A stretch of 64,000 nucleotides of DNA. It comes from Gordionus sp. m RMFG-2023. Taxonomy: Eukaryota > Nematomorpha > Gordioida > Chordodea > Parachordodidae. The notes beneath the pieces are model-generated. The model saw nothing but the letters and a program-made list of their open reading frames with translations. It was not told the origin of the DNA and did no database searches. Made by a program: the position numbers and the translations under genes. Shown here piece by piece: positions 22,613-36,578 of the stretch. Where the stretch lies: NCBI RefSeq assembly GCF_954871325.1, contig NC_088777.1:4218509-4282508 (forward strand), in the 5' to 3' direction. Numbering within the stretch: the first letter of the stretch is position 1; the number at the start of each line of letters is the position of its first letter.

Positions 22613-23320
22613 TCAAAAACATTTTAAATCAGGAGAAAATAATGTATTTTTTATTTTTGAAACGTTTACCATTATGCTAGATTCACGTGCTGTTTTTAAA
22701 TTTCGCTTATAACTAGTTTTTGTTTATTGACTGGAAAAACTGGTTTGATGAATTAGTAAGTATTGATCAGGCATTACATTTGAGCTCACTAAAATATTTA
22801 GTACATGTTTATTCTCATAAGATGCAATCTTAGCAATTTTTTCTAATTTTGTCAGTCTTGCGTTTTTATTAAACTATTTACCAAACAGATAGAAATATTC
22901 ATATAGTATAAGTAAATTATTGATATAACTATAAATTTCAAATATATTCCTTCTAAACGTTTTGATTTAATGCGTAAGGCTTGATATAGATTATATTTAG
23001 CTTCTAATAGGGTTTCTTTTTTTGTAGGCTTATAAATTGATTGAAAAAATAATAAGTAAGCTAGAAGTTCTAAATAGTACAAACCAGATTTATTCTATCA
23101 TGATGCCAATTTTGTCCATTTTTGCTTATTTTCTATAAACTTTACTGTCTACCAAACAGATTAAAAAATATTTAAATAACATAAAACATTGATAATATTT
23201 CAGAATAAATTCTATTTTCACTCGCTTTATAATTGTAAGGTTGGGGAAATTTACTAATAATTTTTCGTTCAAATTGGCTACTATATTGATTAAAGCACTA
23301 TAGGGATAATAATAATACAT
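22613..23320 (-). other. Tandemly duplicated coding-like segment
   Basis: Two related segments lie 271 bp apart, anchored by ACCAAACAGAT at 22880 and 23151. On the minus strand each encodes a hydrophobic, helix-like piece: 76 codons at 22852-23082 ending MNISICLVNSLIKTQD, and 64 codons at 23126-23320 ending FLICLVDSKVYRK. Downstream on the same strand, 22613-22858 is open apart from one stop and has a mixed, protein-like composition (RLTKLEKIAKIASYENKHV). This could be part of a decayed host gene with duplicated exons, or a composition artefact plus a local duplication. The protein family is not recognised. Confidence 0.3.
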
Positions 23321-24399
23321 AAAGCATTGATAGATCTTAAAATTAGTTCTTACAACTGTTCAGCCAATTTTAAGGGCGACGTTATTGAAATAATTATATA
23401 TGATAAAAGCAAAATTAATAACCACTGGAAAATTAAAAATATCTATTATTTATAATAGGAAGAACCTGACCTAAGGCCATGCAAATGGGGATTTGGGCTA
23501 ATTTTATATCCCTTCTTTGAATATATCTTGGTTACGCCACTAGCATATATTAAAAAACTATTATCTACTATATTGGGTATCAAATATTTAACAAATAATT
23601 TAGTATAGACCAATTATATATTTTTCTAATTAATGTTTTTATTATCATTACAAAAAAAGTTTAAGAACAGACAAATTATTTTGATATAAATTTAATCAAA
23701 TAGTATAAACAAAATCCGTTAGATTAAAACTATCTAAATATTTTTAAAATGTTAAATATATCGTTATCTCAGTGGAAATGAATTATCTGACCTTTTTTAA
23801 GAATGAAATAAGGCCCGTTTTATATGAAAAATTAGTTGAACATTTTAATTTTAATTAATTATACAATTTTATTAATATTTAAACAACAATTAATCATAAT
23901 TTGATTAAAAAAATTTGAAGGGAAATATTTTCATATGAATGAATATTATAATTTACCATTAGAATTTATTACTACTCAATTTTAATAAAATTATTTATCT
24001 GAATAGGCTTTTTTTCATCATAGCCACTGAAATAACAATATTTTTCAACACGATCTACTAAAAAATAATAATGATTTTTTAAATTACAAAAACAAATATA
24101 CAATTTTTATAAAATAAATAATAAAAACTATTGATATCTGAAACTAACGTTTGATAAGATTAGCATTTCAATAAAAGGGTAAATCAAAATTTTACCCATA
24201 CAAATATTACCTAAATCTTAGATTATTTCCAAAAAGACAGAAAGGTTCAATTTTCTTTTGTGGGTCTCGAGCTTAGGTAATATTTATATCTTAAATCATG
24301 ATTTAGCGTCCTATTTTTAAAAATATACCAAATCTAGGTTAGTGAAGATAGAGATTTAATAACTATATATTCAAGTGCAAAAATATATATATATAATAT

Positions 24400-24800
24400 T
24401 TAACTCATTGGTGCATTTTCCTGTACTATGTTTAAATTATGTTATAAAATTAGTTTATTAATATTTTCATACCATGGTTAAGAGTAAGATTTCCATTTCC
24501 CAATCCCATTCCTAATAATTTTAATTTATAATTGTTATAGTTTAAGAAAATTTACTTATTCCGATCCATAAATTGTCACCTTTTAAACATATTTTTAGTA
24601 GATTTAAATAAAAATTTTAAAAAAAATGATTTATATTTAAAGTTGTGAAATAATATTACTCTCAATCAAATAGTCCAAGTTAAATATGTGATCTATAGGA
24701 AAGATAAATATTTTGTGTATATATAAATTTTGAAAAGGCATACCATTAAAATCTGTAGCAGTTAATTCGTGTGCTATAACTATAAAAATATGGTGTAACA
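24400..24800 (+). repeat. Dispersed repeat family B, copy 2
   Basis: Contains TTACTTATTCCGATCCA-like text preceded by 'taagagtaagatttccatttcccaa' wording and followed, after about 130 bp, by 'tccaagttaaatatgtgatct'. It ends near 'gcagttaattc...ctataactataaaa', also seen in copy 5 at 58580-58630. Diverged and non-coding. Confidence 0.55.
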
Positions 24801-27689
24801 GGTATAAATAATGATATTCTTAAAATTTTTAAGGCATTTTTTAAAAAATTTATAATGTATATAAATTGAAATATAGAGTTAATCAGGATACATTAGATCA
24901 AGGGACTAATGAGTTCAATTCTATTTAGTCTAATCTAAAATACATAATATACTAAGTTTGATTTAAATAATCGATAATTATGCAATATTTCATAAATAAT
25001 GTAAATTGAAACCTTCCCACACTATATATGCGAGTTTAATATGAAAGGGTCACCTATCATTATTATATTATGTTATTATTATACAATGACTGACGACTAG
25101 ATACACGTTTGTATATAGGCCATGTATATCATTCTACTATATTTTACTAAGATTTTAGAAAAATTCTTTATATTATCATTTGTAGTTTTTAGTAATTGCA
25201 ACCGTATTAAAAAAAAAGAACATTATATCATTAAAATATTTTTTTTCATATGAAAATATGTTTAGTCCTAATGTTTTCCATAACTTAGTCAAACGTATTT
25301 TAGTTTTAATAACTTAAAAAGGTAAATTTTACAAAAAAAAATAAATATATTTATTTGCATAATTTAGTTGGCTTAGGTAACTAAATGACAATCATTTTTT
25401 ATAGATTTTATAAGAGTTTTGGGAAATTCGATCTCTGTACCCTGATCTCTCTAATAATTATCAATTTGGTATTTTTTGAACCTCTTCTCATTTTTACGAC
25501 ATCCCCATCTATAGATAAAATTGGTTTGTAAATGTAGAATTTAATATTATTATTTTAAAATTACTTTCATTAATACAAGTGATATTGGCTAAATTATATA
25601 ATTTAAATATTAAAAAAAACATGTAAAAGATGACTTACTATTCGAATTCAGGCGTTTACAAATAATAATTTTTCGAACTAAAAAAAGTGTTTTTATAATG
25701 AAAATTGTATAAACTATACTGATATATTCTATTTTATCATTAAATATAAAAATATTTATAAAATATATTTTGTAGACTAACCAAAATTTTTATTGAGTAA
25801 AATAATACAAATTTAAAAATTGTTTTTATTGATTTATTTCTCTAGATTAAAAACATTGTCATATTTAATGTATTAAATGTGTAGTTAAAAAATTTTCCAA
25901 ATGCTACTCTTCAAAATTTTAAAATTGTAAAAATGCATTAAATATTAAAATATCGGAGACCTGGAAAAAGTTAATTTTTACATTCCTGCTTCGTTCCCAT
26001 TCTGGACAATATTATCAATTAAAATTTGAAACTTGTTCAATTTTAGCTTAAGAATTAAATAGTTAATTAGTAATTAATTAGAGTTATTCCAAATATGATT
26101 TTAATAATTTTAAATCACATAATATTACTTTTAAGAAAAAAAAATAATAATAAATAATTATTATTATTTGAAAAAATTTGTGAATATTTTTTATAATAAA
26201 ATTAAACGGTACAAATTATTTTTAAAAAAGCAATCCTAAAGTTGGATAAAAACCCCTCTCAAATTAGGCTAGGTATATTTTTAATGAATCCGACAGAAAT
26301 TTACTGATAAAAGTACCAGAAGAAAAGAATGTTCATATTATCATTTGTTATTTTTCTAAAATAATAACTTTTTAGTCAACTTTCTGAAGAAAAAGATATT
26401 TTCATTTTCAAAATTTTTCTATATAACATCAGTAAATATTCAAATAAAGTAACCTATGATCGAAAAAAAAATCAATAAATTTACTTAAATTATTCGCATC
26501 AACACCTAATTAAATGTATAAAATAAAGGTTACTTGATTCCTTTATGTTTAGGGTTTTATTTATTTAGATTAATTTTTTTAGAAACTTATTTCACGAAAA
26601 TAAATAAAATCATGAAAATTACTATATAATGCTTGTTAGAAAACATTTAAATTCTCTCTTTATTAAGATTTTTGATATATATTATCAAATTTTTGTTATA
26701 TTTAAAGCGAGGATTCTTCTTTTAGCTCGTGAAAATATTAAATAGATGATAATTTTCTAAAATTTGTAGGATAGGTATTTTACACATATAATATTTGGCA
26801 TTTATATCATATTACATATATGCCCAAGTATGTACGCCAGTAACAATATATAATGAAGGTGGATATTATTTGTGTACCTTCTATATATAGAGCATAAGGT
26901 TTATCTAGTGAGATAAAAATAAATTAAATACATGCTATCCAAACTTATTATTATTTATATACTTCTAACTGATGTAATTGTCATATTTCCTGAAGCGAAC
27001 ATGAAATGAAGCATACTTCCTTAAAAAGAAAAAGAAAATATATCACAATTGAAATGATATTTATTCCTATAAACAAAATTAAGAGATAAAATTTTTTTTA
27101 ATCACAATTTCCTTTTCAATTTTTATCAAGAATATTGTACTATTTTGCTTATTTAGATTTTTTAAAATTTGTTTTAAAAATTTACAGGATATTTTTTTAA
27201 AAAAAAGGTAACTAAGGGAATTATATTTCCATGTAACATCGGTCACACTAAAAATTTTTAATTAATTTTATTAATGATCTTCAGGATTTTAGGAAATTTT
27301 TTTATTTAATTTCTGTTTAATTTAATAATAATTGATAAAAAAAATATATATTATACATCTAATGTGCATTTCTCATAATCTATTATCATAAAATATACTA
27401 TTGAAATATAAGCATGATTAGATAGTGTGATAAAAAAAAATATGTTCCTAATAAATCATTATTAATATTTAATATTTTAAAATATTGCTAGAGGATTTAT
27501 AAACACATATCCGGAAAAAACATGTTTTTAAAAAAGTTATTTACGAGGTTTTGCACAGTGACAAACGATATATCAAATGTATTGTATATCTTTAATTTAA
27601 ATATAGGAAAATTAAATTTATTTAAAATCGGCTTATATTTCTGGATCGATTTTAAATTAATTCAATAAGTATTATTTAGTATTTATAAT

Positions 27690-28000
27690 AAATAAAATAT
27701 ATTTGTGCTGAATCTAAAAATTTACCTATGCCTATTCCTAGGCTACCATTTACATATTCTGAAGGCAAAAATTTAAATAATTATTTTTTAAATTAATTAA
27801 TTTATATACAAATTAAAATAATTGTAAAAATTATAGATTCCAAATTTTTCAAAATTAAAATATATTAAATTCTAATATGCTAATAATTATATTGATTTTT
27901 AAATCTTGCTTAATAGTATTATAAAAAGAAATGTATTACAATTTATATTTTCTAACGAAAATAAATTATTAAATACCTAGTCGTTTTACTGTGAGGTCTT
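27690..28000 (+). repeat. Dispersed repeat family A, copy 2
   Basis: Matches copy 3 (39800-40090) over 'taccatttacatattctg' and 'atacctagtcgttt', with similar spacing. After the match both copies run into short purine-rich text (GGGGAAA words), so the repeat may extend to about 28110 and 40340. Confidence 0.5.
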
Positions 28001-28617
28001 TATTTAACAAAATTTATATATGTAAAATTCCTAGAAAATTAAGCCCTGAATAAATTCCTGGGAAAAATGGCGAGAAATTCGGAAATGAGGCAGAAATAGG
28101 GGAAAATAAAGAAAAACAAGAGGTTAATATTAAACAATAAATAAATATAATTAATTTAAACAATATAAGGTCAATTAGAACTGAATAATATTAAGAGTAA
28201 TATTAGATAAAATGATCTTAATTAAATATATTCACTAAAAGCTTTTTTAATTGCTCTTGATTTATTGAATTCTACGATAATCTTATTGAATAGATGTTAA
28301 TTATAACTGATTGAAACCATTTTATTCGATATTTCATGTTGATAAAATTAAAAAGAGAAATATAGGCTTGAAGATTTAATCTAGAACGGTTATTAGGATG
28401 GTCGCACAGGATAAAGATTAGACAGAAAAAAAGACACTTTATTAAATTCAATCGAAGAAAATGATAGTTATTATTTATTATATTATTAGAATATAATATG
28501 GTTATCAGAAAAAAAAGCAAGTGGTGAAAGAAATTGAAAATATATATCAATATATATATTTAATCACCTTAAGATTTATATTGTTAATTTCATTGAAAAA
28601 AAGATAATATGAACATC

Positions 28618-28720
28618 TTTAAATATACAATTACAACAAATTGAATAAGCGAAATATTTAAGAAGTATTTAAATATACAATGAATTACAACAAATTAAGC
28701 GAACATGTAACACATGGTGT
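28618..28720 (+). repeat. Short imperfect direct repeat
   Basis: TTTAAATATACAAT...TTACAACAAATT...AAGCGAA occurs at 28618-28654 and again at 28669-28707, about 50 bp apart. A local duplication. Confidence 0.6.
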
Positions 28721-29035
28721 AATCAATTTCTTATCTAATTGTTTTTTTCCAAAAGCGGATCCACATTTCTTTCTGATGTTGCACTGGATAAGGGGATTGA
28801 GAATAATTTTGCAACAAATATACAGAGTGTTTAATTTGTACAATGCTCTTTCCATCATATTAATAACTAAATATTTGCAATACCTTCTTATATACCATAA
28901 TATTTCCAAAAACCTCCTTTGGGACCGATATTTAGCTAGATTTGTCATTACTCTATCTGAATTTAGATTTAAACGATTGTTTAACCTATGTAAAGTGATC
29001 AGTTGAAAGTTCATGGGTAGACAAGGTTTTACCAA
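28680..29035. other. Open tract on both strands, possible hAT scrap
   Basis: A 108-codon plus-strand frame (28680-29006) and a 116-codon minus-strand frame (28685-29035) overlap almost fully, so at most one is meaningful. In a third reading (minus strand, near 28770-28810) the piece IPLSSATSER appears. This resembles the start of the C-terminal hAT dimerisation signature, but no continuation was found. The tract is less A+T-rich than its surroundings. It might be a small decayed transposase piece, or unrelated. Confidence 0.25.
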
Positions 29036-29039
29036 GATA

Positions 29040-32000
29040 ACAATATTTTAAATTTTGAGGTTCAGGGACTATACTCCTTATCATTTTAGCAATATGACAT
29101 AAAGTTTTCTTAGTCATTTTGCTAATTTGTGTCTAAGTAAATTTGCAAATAATATTTTATTTCTATTATTTCCATTCATCAGAAAAATAGGATTTTCCTG
29201 ATGTACATTTCATACGAAGATAACATTAATATGATTTAAGTAATATATAATCTAAAAATATATATCTCATAATTATGAATAGTTCAATTATTCTAAACTA
29301 TATTATCTAAATATGTCTCATCTTATATTTATTAGTCAACGTATACCGAAGAAATTGGCAAATAATCCAACTTACAAGTTATATAACAAAGCATAGAGAT
29401 AATATTGAACCCGACATTATTCTACTAGGAAAACGTTTTCTAAATATTGACTATGTTAAAAATAATAATATAAAAATTAATCGCCATATATTTATGAGAC
29501 CTAAATAGCAAATACCAGGATAATAGATCTTTGGATATTCACCGGGGAATTTCAGGATAATTTTAATTTTCCCAAAATTTGTACAGAAAAATATAAATAT
29601 AATTAATAGAAAGTAAAGATAAAATAACACGCCTAAAAATTTCTATCTTGCATAACCACATTAATTTTGAAAAAATAAATGGAAAAGTGAAGTTATGTAG
29701 GCCTAGATATTTAAAACTTGACATTTATTTAAATATCTAAATTCTAAGACCAAAAATTTTTATTAATTCATGGAAAATATTATAAAATTAATCCTCATTG
29801 ATCTGTATTGATATGAAACCTAACTGTTTTGCTGAAATAATGATAACTGCACATTGATCTATTAGTATCTTGCTCAACTATTGACCATAATTAATGAAAA
29901 TAAAAGAATTTTGGTAAACTGGTATCTTTCAAAGTAAAATATTTCCTTTTACCAATAGTTGAAAAGTTTTCAAAATAATTTTCATTAAATAATTAATATT
30001 ATCAATTATTTATTTCAAATTATTAAAGGTGTGTCAGAAGAATCAGATCATATTAACATTGTTAAAAGATGTTTTTCAAATGTATACAGATACAAATAAA
30101 GAAATATAGGCTAAAATGTATCTAGATTAGGCATATGGACAAGTTATATTTTAGATACAATACAGATATTATTTTTAACATAATGATTTAAAGTGCACAT
30201 AATACTATAATTAAAATTTTATGTTATCCCTCCAATTTTTATTTAAGCCAATCAATTTTTATTCAGTTTGATATAATATTTTAAATATAAATAATATTTA
30301 CAAATATAATTAAATGATTAAAAAATATTATTAAAAAATCTTATAGTTTTAATCACTGTGATATCCCAATAAAAAGATATTTTTAGCCATACTAAAATAT
30401 CTTTTAGGTGATTTATTGGAAGGTAGTATTATAATTTGTGAATACATATTATATTAAGTTAATTTATAGTAAAATAAACACGAGACTAATTTAAAAGTAA
30501 TCATTCAAAGTTTGATCTGCGGTAAAATATTATCCATATCCACTTAGAAGAAGATGACGGTGGGGGGGAGCGAAATTTAGAAAAAAATTAATCATTAGTT
30601 TTTTTGTATTTATATGTAACATTTTGTAACTTGCAAGTTTTATTGACTAACTGAGGTGTCAATATTAATTATTTTTTTCTTTAAATTTTCTGATTTTGAA
30701 TTTATAGCTATTGTTTCTTCCATTTCTTTCATTGACAATATTATTTATAAAAAATTTAAAATATATGAAGATGATTATAAATATAATTTGCTATATTTTC
30801 TTTTAAATATTTTTATATAATAATAAATGTAAAATAAAATAAAATAAAAATGTATAAATTAATAGAATTTTATTTTATTCTGAACTTTTATTTTCCATAA
30901 AAAAAATAAAATTTAATGAAGTTGAATATACTTGAATTAATCGTAGATATGGTTTCCGATACTATATTTAAGAATTAAAGCATATTAAATACATAAATTG
31001 GTTGAATTTATGTTAATTCTTGATTACTCTATGGTTTCTTAGATTAGTTATTTTTTTGTGGGTATGATATATTTATCTATCTGTTATAAATTATTTTTCA
31101 TTTTAAATATTTTATTCGTTACCGCTAAAAAAACTTGGATAACCATTATAATTTATTTAGGATGGTGCATTAGTTTTTTTTTATTGAATATTAAGGTTTG
31201 CCATATTTATTAATATTACTTTGCAACATAATGATCTCATATTATATAAAATTTGAAAATAAGCATTATATCCCAATTTCCATCACAATCTTATATAATT
31301 ATATAGGCATTCTTAAAATTTCATAAATTCTGAATAAGATAGAAATTTTAAATTGGTAGGTAAAATTTATTGTTGCAAAATATTTCAACCAACGCATAGA
31401 TAGTTGAAAATTTATTTTAAAAAACAAAAATAATTATCAAATTATGTAATATTATTAGATATTTTTATAAAACAATATATATTAAATAATAATAATGTCC
31501 AAAAAAATAGAGTTTTATATATTTTTTTTAACTTTTTATACACAATTTAATGCATTAATACTTTTATATTTGTCCTAGATTATAGCATAATCGATCCAAT
31601 GGTAATTATTATACCAAACTCAACATTCATCCACTTTAGATACTATTTCTAGCATATTTTACCATCTACATAAGTTTAAATTTTTAGTTATTCTTTTAGT
31701 CATATTATTTTTAAATAATCAATTCATACTAAGAAAATCAACTTTTATATACTCAACCCACAGAATGCGTTAAGATATTGAACTGCTGGCTAAATATTCA
31801 TTTTTCATAAATAAACAAATTTTATTTGGATAAATTATCAATAAAAAGAAATCTATCAAGTCAATAAATTAAGTTTAACCATGCATTTTTTATGATTATA
31901 TATTTTAAAAAGTTTTAAAAATATTTGCATTTATATTATTTTCAGTTTAGTTTCACCCTTGGAGTTGTTAAATTTAAAAACATCATACTTAATGATTTAT

Positions 32001-34182
32001 CTTTCTATGAAATATAATAAACCTGTTATTTTTGCACTAATTGTTATCATTGGAAGCAATTTGTTTATTAAGAATGAGTCTTTTAAAATTGGCTTCAAAG
32101 AAATTTAAACTTTAATTATTTTATTTTTGTTGAGATTACATTGAATCCTAATTGCAATAATTAAGAACCTGGATTTTGATCCATAACAATTATTTTTGCC
32201 ATTAATCTTCTAAATAGCCAATTGCAATAAGAAGGATATCACTACAAAGTTTATTTAAAAACACTGGTGGTATCTACCCCATTGCAATGAGTTATTATTC
32301 ATTGTTATTACCCACATCAATTCTTGAATCTGACATCTTAGGGTTTTTCTAAAAAATAAGTAAAGAAGAAAATTCTGATTCCCCGTCATTCTTGATGTTA
32401 TCATCTAGTAATATAATAAAAATCTAATCTTCAATTGTTGATAAAGGAGTGACTAAAATTAGATGAATCATATAAAAAAATTCTTAAACCTACTAAATCC
32501 ATAATTATAATCAGTTTATGCTTATGTCTAATTTTATAAAAGCTAATCATAACTTTTGTATCCCAAAAAATTTATAATAAGCCTATTAATGAAATTTCTT
32601 TCTTTAAAAAAATGATTATATTTTACCAATAGTCATAGTTTCTATTTGTTCTATATAAAAATTATGCTATAAAATCTTAATTATTTTATACCTAGATTAA
32701 TGGTTAGGTTTTCATTTCCTTGTCCTAAATCATTCAATTTAATATTTGTTATATTATTAATATCTTTTTTCATTGAATTTACTTATTCCAATCCAGAGAT
32801 TAGAAGCTTATAATTTTTTTTTTAATATAAGGAATATTTAAGAGAATATAATATATAGTGGAAAAAAATTTATATACTTTCAATGTAATGGTCCACATTA
32901 TTTATGTATTCTATAAGTTAGCATATATAAATAAGAATTCTTTTAGGTAAAGACCTACCATATATAACTGTTGCAACATTTTCTATTATAACATATTACA
33001 TAATAAAAATATGTAGTAAATATTGATTAATAGCATAATATTACATATAAATCTTTAATAAAAATAAATACAATTTTATAATGATATAATACATAAATAC
33101 ATAATTTTTAAACTTGGTAATTAATCAAAATTGCTTAACCTTGTATGGTGTTTATTGAAGTATCATCTATAAATATTATATTGATTCTTATTAAAATTCA
33201 AGATTTTCATTCAGTTACTACCTTCTCGTATACAAGCTACGTTGTCGGCTAAAATAATTTCAAAAGAATAATCAGAAAAGATAAATTAACAGTGACTTAC
33301 TTCTACCAAGACGAGAACAAAAAATTAACTTGGCTAAATAAAAGAGATTTACTATTTTAACATTTAATATAATTTTGGAATTTTTCTAATGAATTTAATT
33401 AATTCTAAACAATTTTTTTCCAATTCTCGTTTTTGTGAGCCTTATTTTTGTATTACATAATGATGAGTTTTATGAGGATTAACCAATGTATATATCATTT
33501 TAACTCAATGTTGGACAATATTTTGCCATATTTGTCGTATATTATACTATTTTTCAAATTTTTTTATACAACCTTATAACCTAAATATTTTTTTATGTTA
33601 TAATTAGGCATATTGCAAATATAGTTTCCTAAATAGGATTTAAATTAATTAATTAATTAAACAATGATATTTTCAACTAATATCGCTTACAGTTTAAAAT
33701 ATAACTATCAGAAATTATATATAATATTAATCAAAAATTTGTTTTACTTGGATTGGCTTTTAGAACTAATAAAATAGAACAGAATTTTCAAAATAAATAT
33801 GTAAGAGCTATTAATTACTTTTCACATATACAAAAGCTAAAATGAGAGTTATTAGAAATGGAAAAATTTTATTCATATTAAAAATTTAATCAAAAATTAT
33901 TAAGAATTTTTTTTGAAAAAAAATTATAGCGTAATTTATAAAATAAATGATATCTAACATTTCCTTTATACATTGCCTTCAACATAGGGTCAAAAAACCT
34001 TTAAAGTTAATTAATTTTATATAATATAATTCTATAAAATTATTTTTTATATTTAATTTTATTAAGTATTTTGAACTATTCGAGCAAACATGTTAAAATT
34101 GAAGTAATTTTTATTTAATAAAGGTTCACGAAAATTTAAATTTTTAAATAAAATATATCCATATTTTAAATAAAACAATGAG
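29040..34182. other. Long A+T-rich stretch with old repeats only
   Basis: No gene was found. It contains a family B copy at 32600-33000. A stretch at 33850-34080 is similar to 44880-45095 (shared 'caaaaacct.ttaaa.ttaattaattttatataat'). A short run of G (7) lies near 30562. Confidence 0.45.
32600..33000 (+). repeat. Dispersed repeat family B, copy 3
   Basis: Closely resembles copy 4 (42370-42760): shared 'ttgttctatat', 'tacctagattaa', 'tttacttattccaatccag', 'gaagcttataat', and then 'tgtaatg.tc..attattta'. The similarity runs for about 400 bp, longer than with the other copies. Confidence 0.6.
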
Positions 34183-36279
34183 CAGGGTTGGGCAGTATCG
34201 CGGATATTTGTATCTAAGATACAAGATATTTAAAATTTTGGAAAGTATCTTGTATCCAGTATCTAAGATACATATTATTTAAAAGTATTTGTATCTTAGC
34301 CAACTTTCTATTCAAAAAGATACAGATACTTTAAAAAAAAATTATATTGGTTAATTTAAATAGTATTAAAATTTAAAATGATATTGTTTTAAGATTTAAA
34401 TGAAAAATTTAATCAAATTTTAGATATTTTAAGATAATTTTTGATATATGACGTTGGTCGTCATATAGCAATTTGCTAACAATTAGAACTACCATATTTG
34501 AATCGTTTTATATCTGTCTATTTTAAAATTATGGAAGAAGAAAATAGAATAATATGTTTATTTTCGTCTTCAGATGATTCTTCAACCGAAAATTATAACA
34601 ATAAATTTAAACTAAGCATATTTAATGGCAAATTTTTTTAAGCACTTCAAGGTGATCATAATAAAGAAATTCATCTTACTTTGGTATTGATGAAAAAGTT
34701 ATAGCAACTGTTACAGGTAACGGCTCTAACTTTAAGAAAGTTTTCAAGGAGTTTGGATATTCTATGTAGCTGTAGAGAATGACTTTGACATCAATGATGA
34801 TGAATGTATAGAATTCGAAATCATTAAAAGTATTATTTAATACTTCTTTATAATTTATTATGATATTGTAAATTTTGTAAAAAATTTTATTCAAATAAAA
34901 TTATTTATTTGTTTATTTAAGGGTCTAAAGAAGCCTCAATAACATTGCCTCAACACATTCGTTGTTTTTGCCATACGATAAGTCTAATTGCCACAACAGA
35001 TGTCGTGAGAGCTAGTAAGGATTCTCCTAACATTTCTAAAATTCATCATCCTGCAATAGCTAAATGTACTAAGCTATGGAATGCAAATAATAGGCCTAAA
35101 ACTGCAGAACTTATCAAATCAGTTTTAGGAAAACAATTAGTTACACCTTGTTGCACTAGATGGAATAGTTTGTATGATAGTCTTCATAGTTTATTAAAAT
35201 TTAAAGGCGAACTTCCTAAATTATGTTAAAAATTAGAATTTCCTAAATTAAGAGATATTGAAATTCAATATTTAGAAAAATATTGCAATATAATGGCCCC
35301 ATTGGCTATAGCGATTGACAAGAGTGAAATCAACTGCTATTATGGAGAATCAGCTCCAATTTTAAATGTCGTTAAAAAAAATTACAAATTTAATTCAAAC
35401 CAATCTACAATTTTGCAAACCATTAGCTGTTGCCATAGAATTTAAATAAAAGATTTAAAAATATATATGATCTTGATAACAATGTTAAAAGTGCATTTTT
35501 GGCAACTATTTCTCATCCTTACTTTAAAAATCGTTGGATTGATGGTGAAAAAGAAAAAAAATACCTTCAGGATTTGTTATTACATGAAGTTTTAATTGTT
35601 TATAAAAATAATATTGAAATTAATACTTCAACGAAATCTTCAATTGATGAAGATGATGATTACTTTTGCCTTAAAAGTACCATATCCATTTCTGATAATT
35701 CAATAAATGAAATTGAAATAGAAGTACTAAATTATATGAAAGATGACATGCGGAGTATAAATATGTTAAATAGTTATAAATATATAAAAGAAATATTTAT
35801 TAAATATAATACAATATTACCCTCCTCAGCCCCCGTTGAAAAATTATTTAGCTTTGCTAATATGGTTAGTAGACCAAATCGTCAAAGATTGAACGATAAA
35901 TCATTTGAAAAATTAATAATATTAAAAAATAATGCTGATTTATGATGCTGATTTATTATTATTTACTAATTATATAATTTTTAAATGGAATATCGCATTA
36001 TATTTTATAATAAATTGTTATTTTCTACAATTTATTTTAAATATTTTTTGATAAATTTATATTATAGATAAGAAATAAAGCTTTATACATTTTGATTTTG
36101 ACTATTTATAGTTTTTTTAAAAAGTATCTTGTATCTTAGATACTTTTTTTAAAAAAAATACAAGTATCTTGTATCTTATATCTTATTGAAATTTTTCTAA
36201 AGTATCTTGTATCTTAAATACAAAACTTTATAAAGTATCTGTATCCGAATACAATTTTCTGAAAATTTGCCCAACCCTG
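34183..36279 (+). mobile_element. hAT transposon, internally shortened
   Basis: Ends CAGGGTTGGGCA at 34183-34194 and the complement ending at 36279. A perfect 8-bp duplication ACAATGAG lies at 34175-34182 and 36280-36287. Inside each end are repeated GTATCTTGTATCTTAGATAC-type words, a subterminal repeat array. The 2,097-bp length is short for an autonomous hAT, and no zinc-finger N terminus is seen. The copy carries a decayed transposase at about 34531-35945. Confidence 0.93.
34531..35945 (+). pseudogene. hAT transposase (broken, N-terminal part missing)
   Basis: Around 34690-34760 the text reads VIATVTGNGSNFKKVFKEFG, matching the conserved TVTDNGSNF...F block but with G in place of the usual D. 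At 34945-35229 a clean 95-codon piece has the C-x-x-H-like IRCFCHTISLIA and TPCCTRWNSLYDSLHSLL. At 35499-35945 a 149-codon piece holds ISHPYFKNRW and, near its end, LPSSAPVEKLFSFANMVSRP, the dimerisation block. The pieces lie in different frames and are separated by stops. A stop follows the first block, and frames change between 35229 and 35499. The gene is not functional. Confidence 0.88.
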
Positions 36280-36578
36280 ACAATGAGAAATAATAAAAGG
36301 ATGGGAAAAAATAGTTGATAATAACAGGATTTTATTCATAAACCAGAAAGATTTATAGAAAATAATACATATTTATTATAGGTAGAAATGATAAGTCAAA
36401 TTTATGTAGAATGATATCTCCCGGCTCGGAAATAAAACAAGCATCATTTGCATTTCAACCAAAAATATAGGTATATAGTATTTTTTAATTGATTACAAAG
36501 AAATTCTTAATGATGTTTTAGTAGCTATTAAAAGTAGAACTTTACATGTAAAATCCGTTATATTTTTAAGAAGAAATC

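Larger units (their letters stand above)
23330..28610. other. Long A+T-rich stretch with old repeats only
   Basis: No gene is seen. It holds an orphan hAT-like end at 23529-23543 (GGTTACGCCACTAG on the plus strand), a 13-bp inverted repeat (AAATATTACCTAA at 24202-24214 and its complement at 24273-24285), a family B copy (24400-24800) and a family A copy (27690-28000). Confidence 0.45.

Noticed and set aside
19262-23543. A 4.3-kb hAT with CAGTAGCATAAC and GTTACGCCACTAG ends
   Set aside because: The two ends match only partly, the flanks do not agree and no transposase lies between. More likely two unrelated orphan ends.
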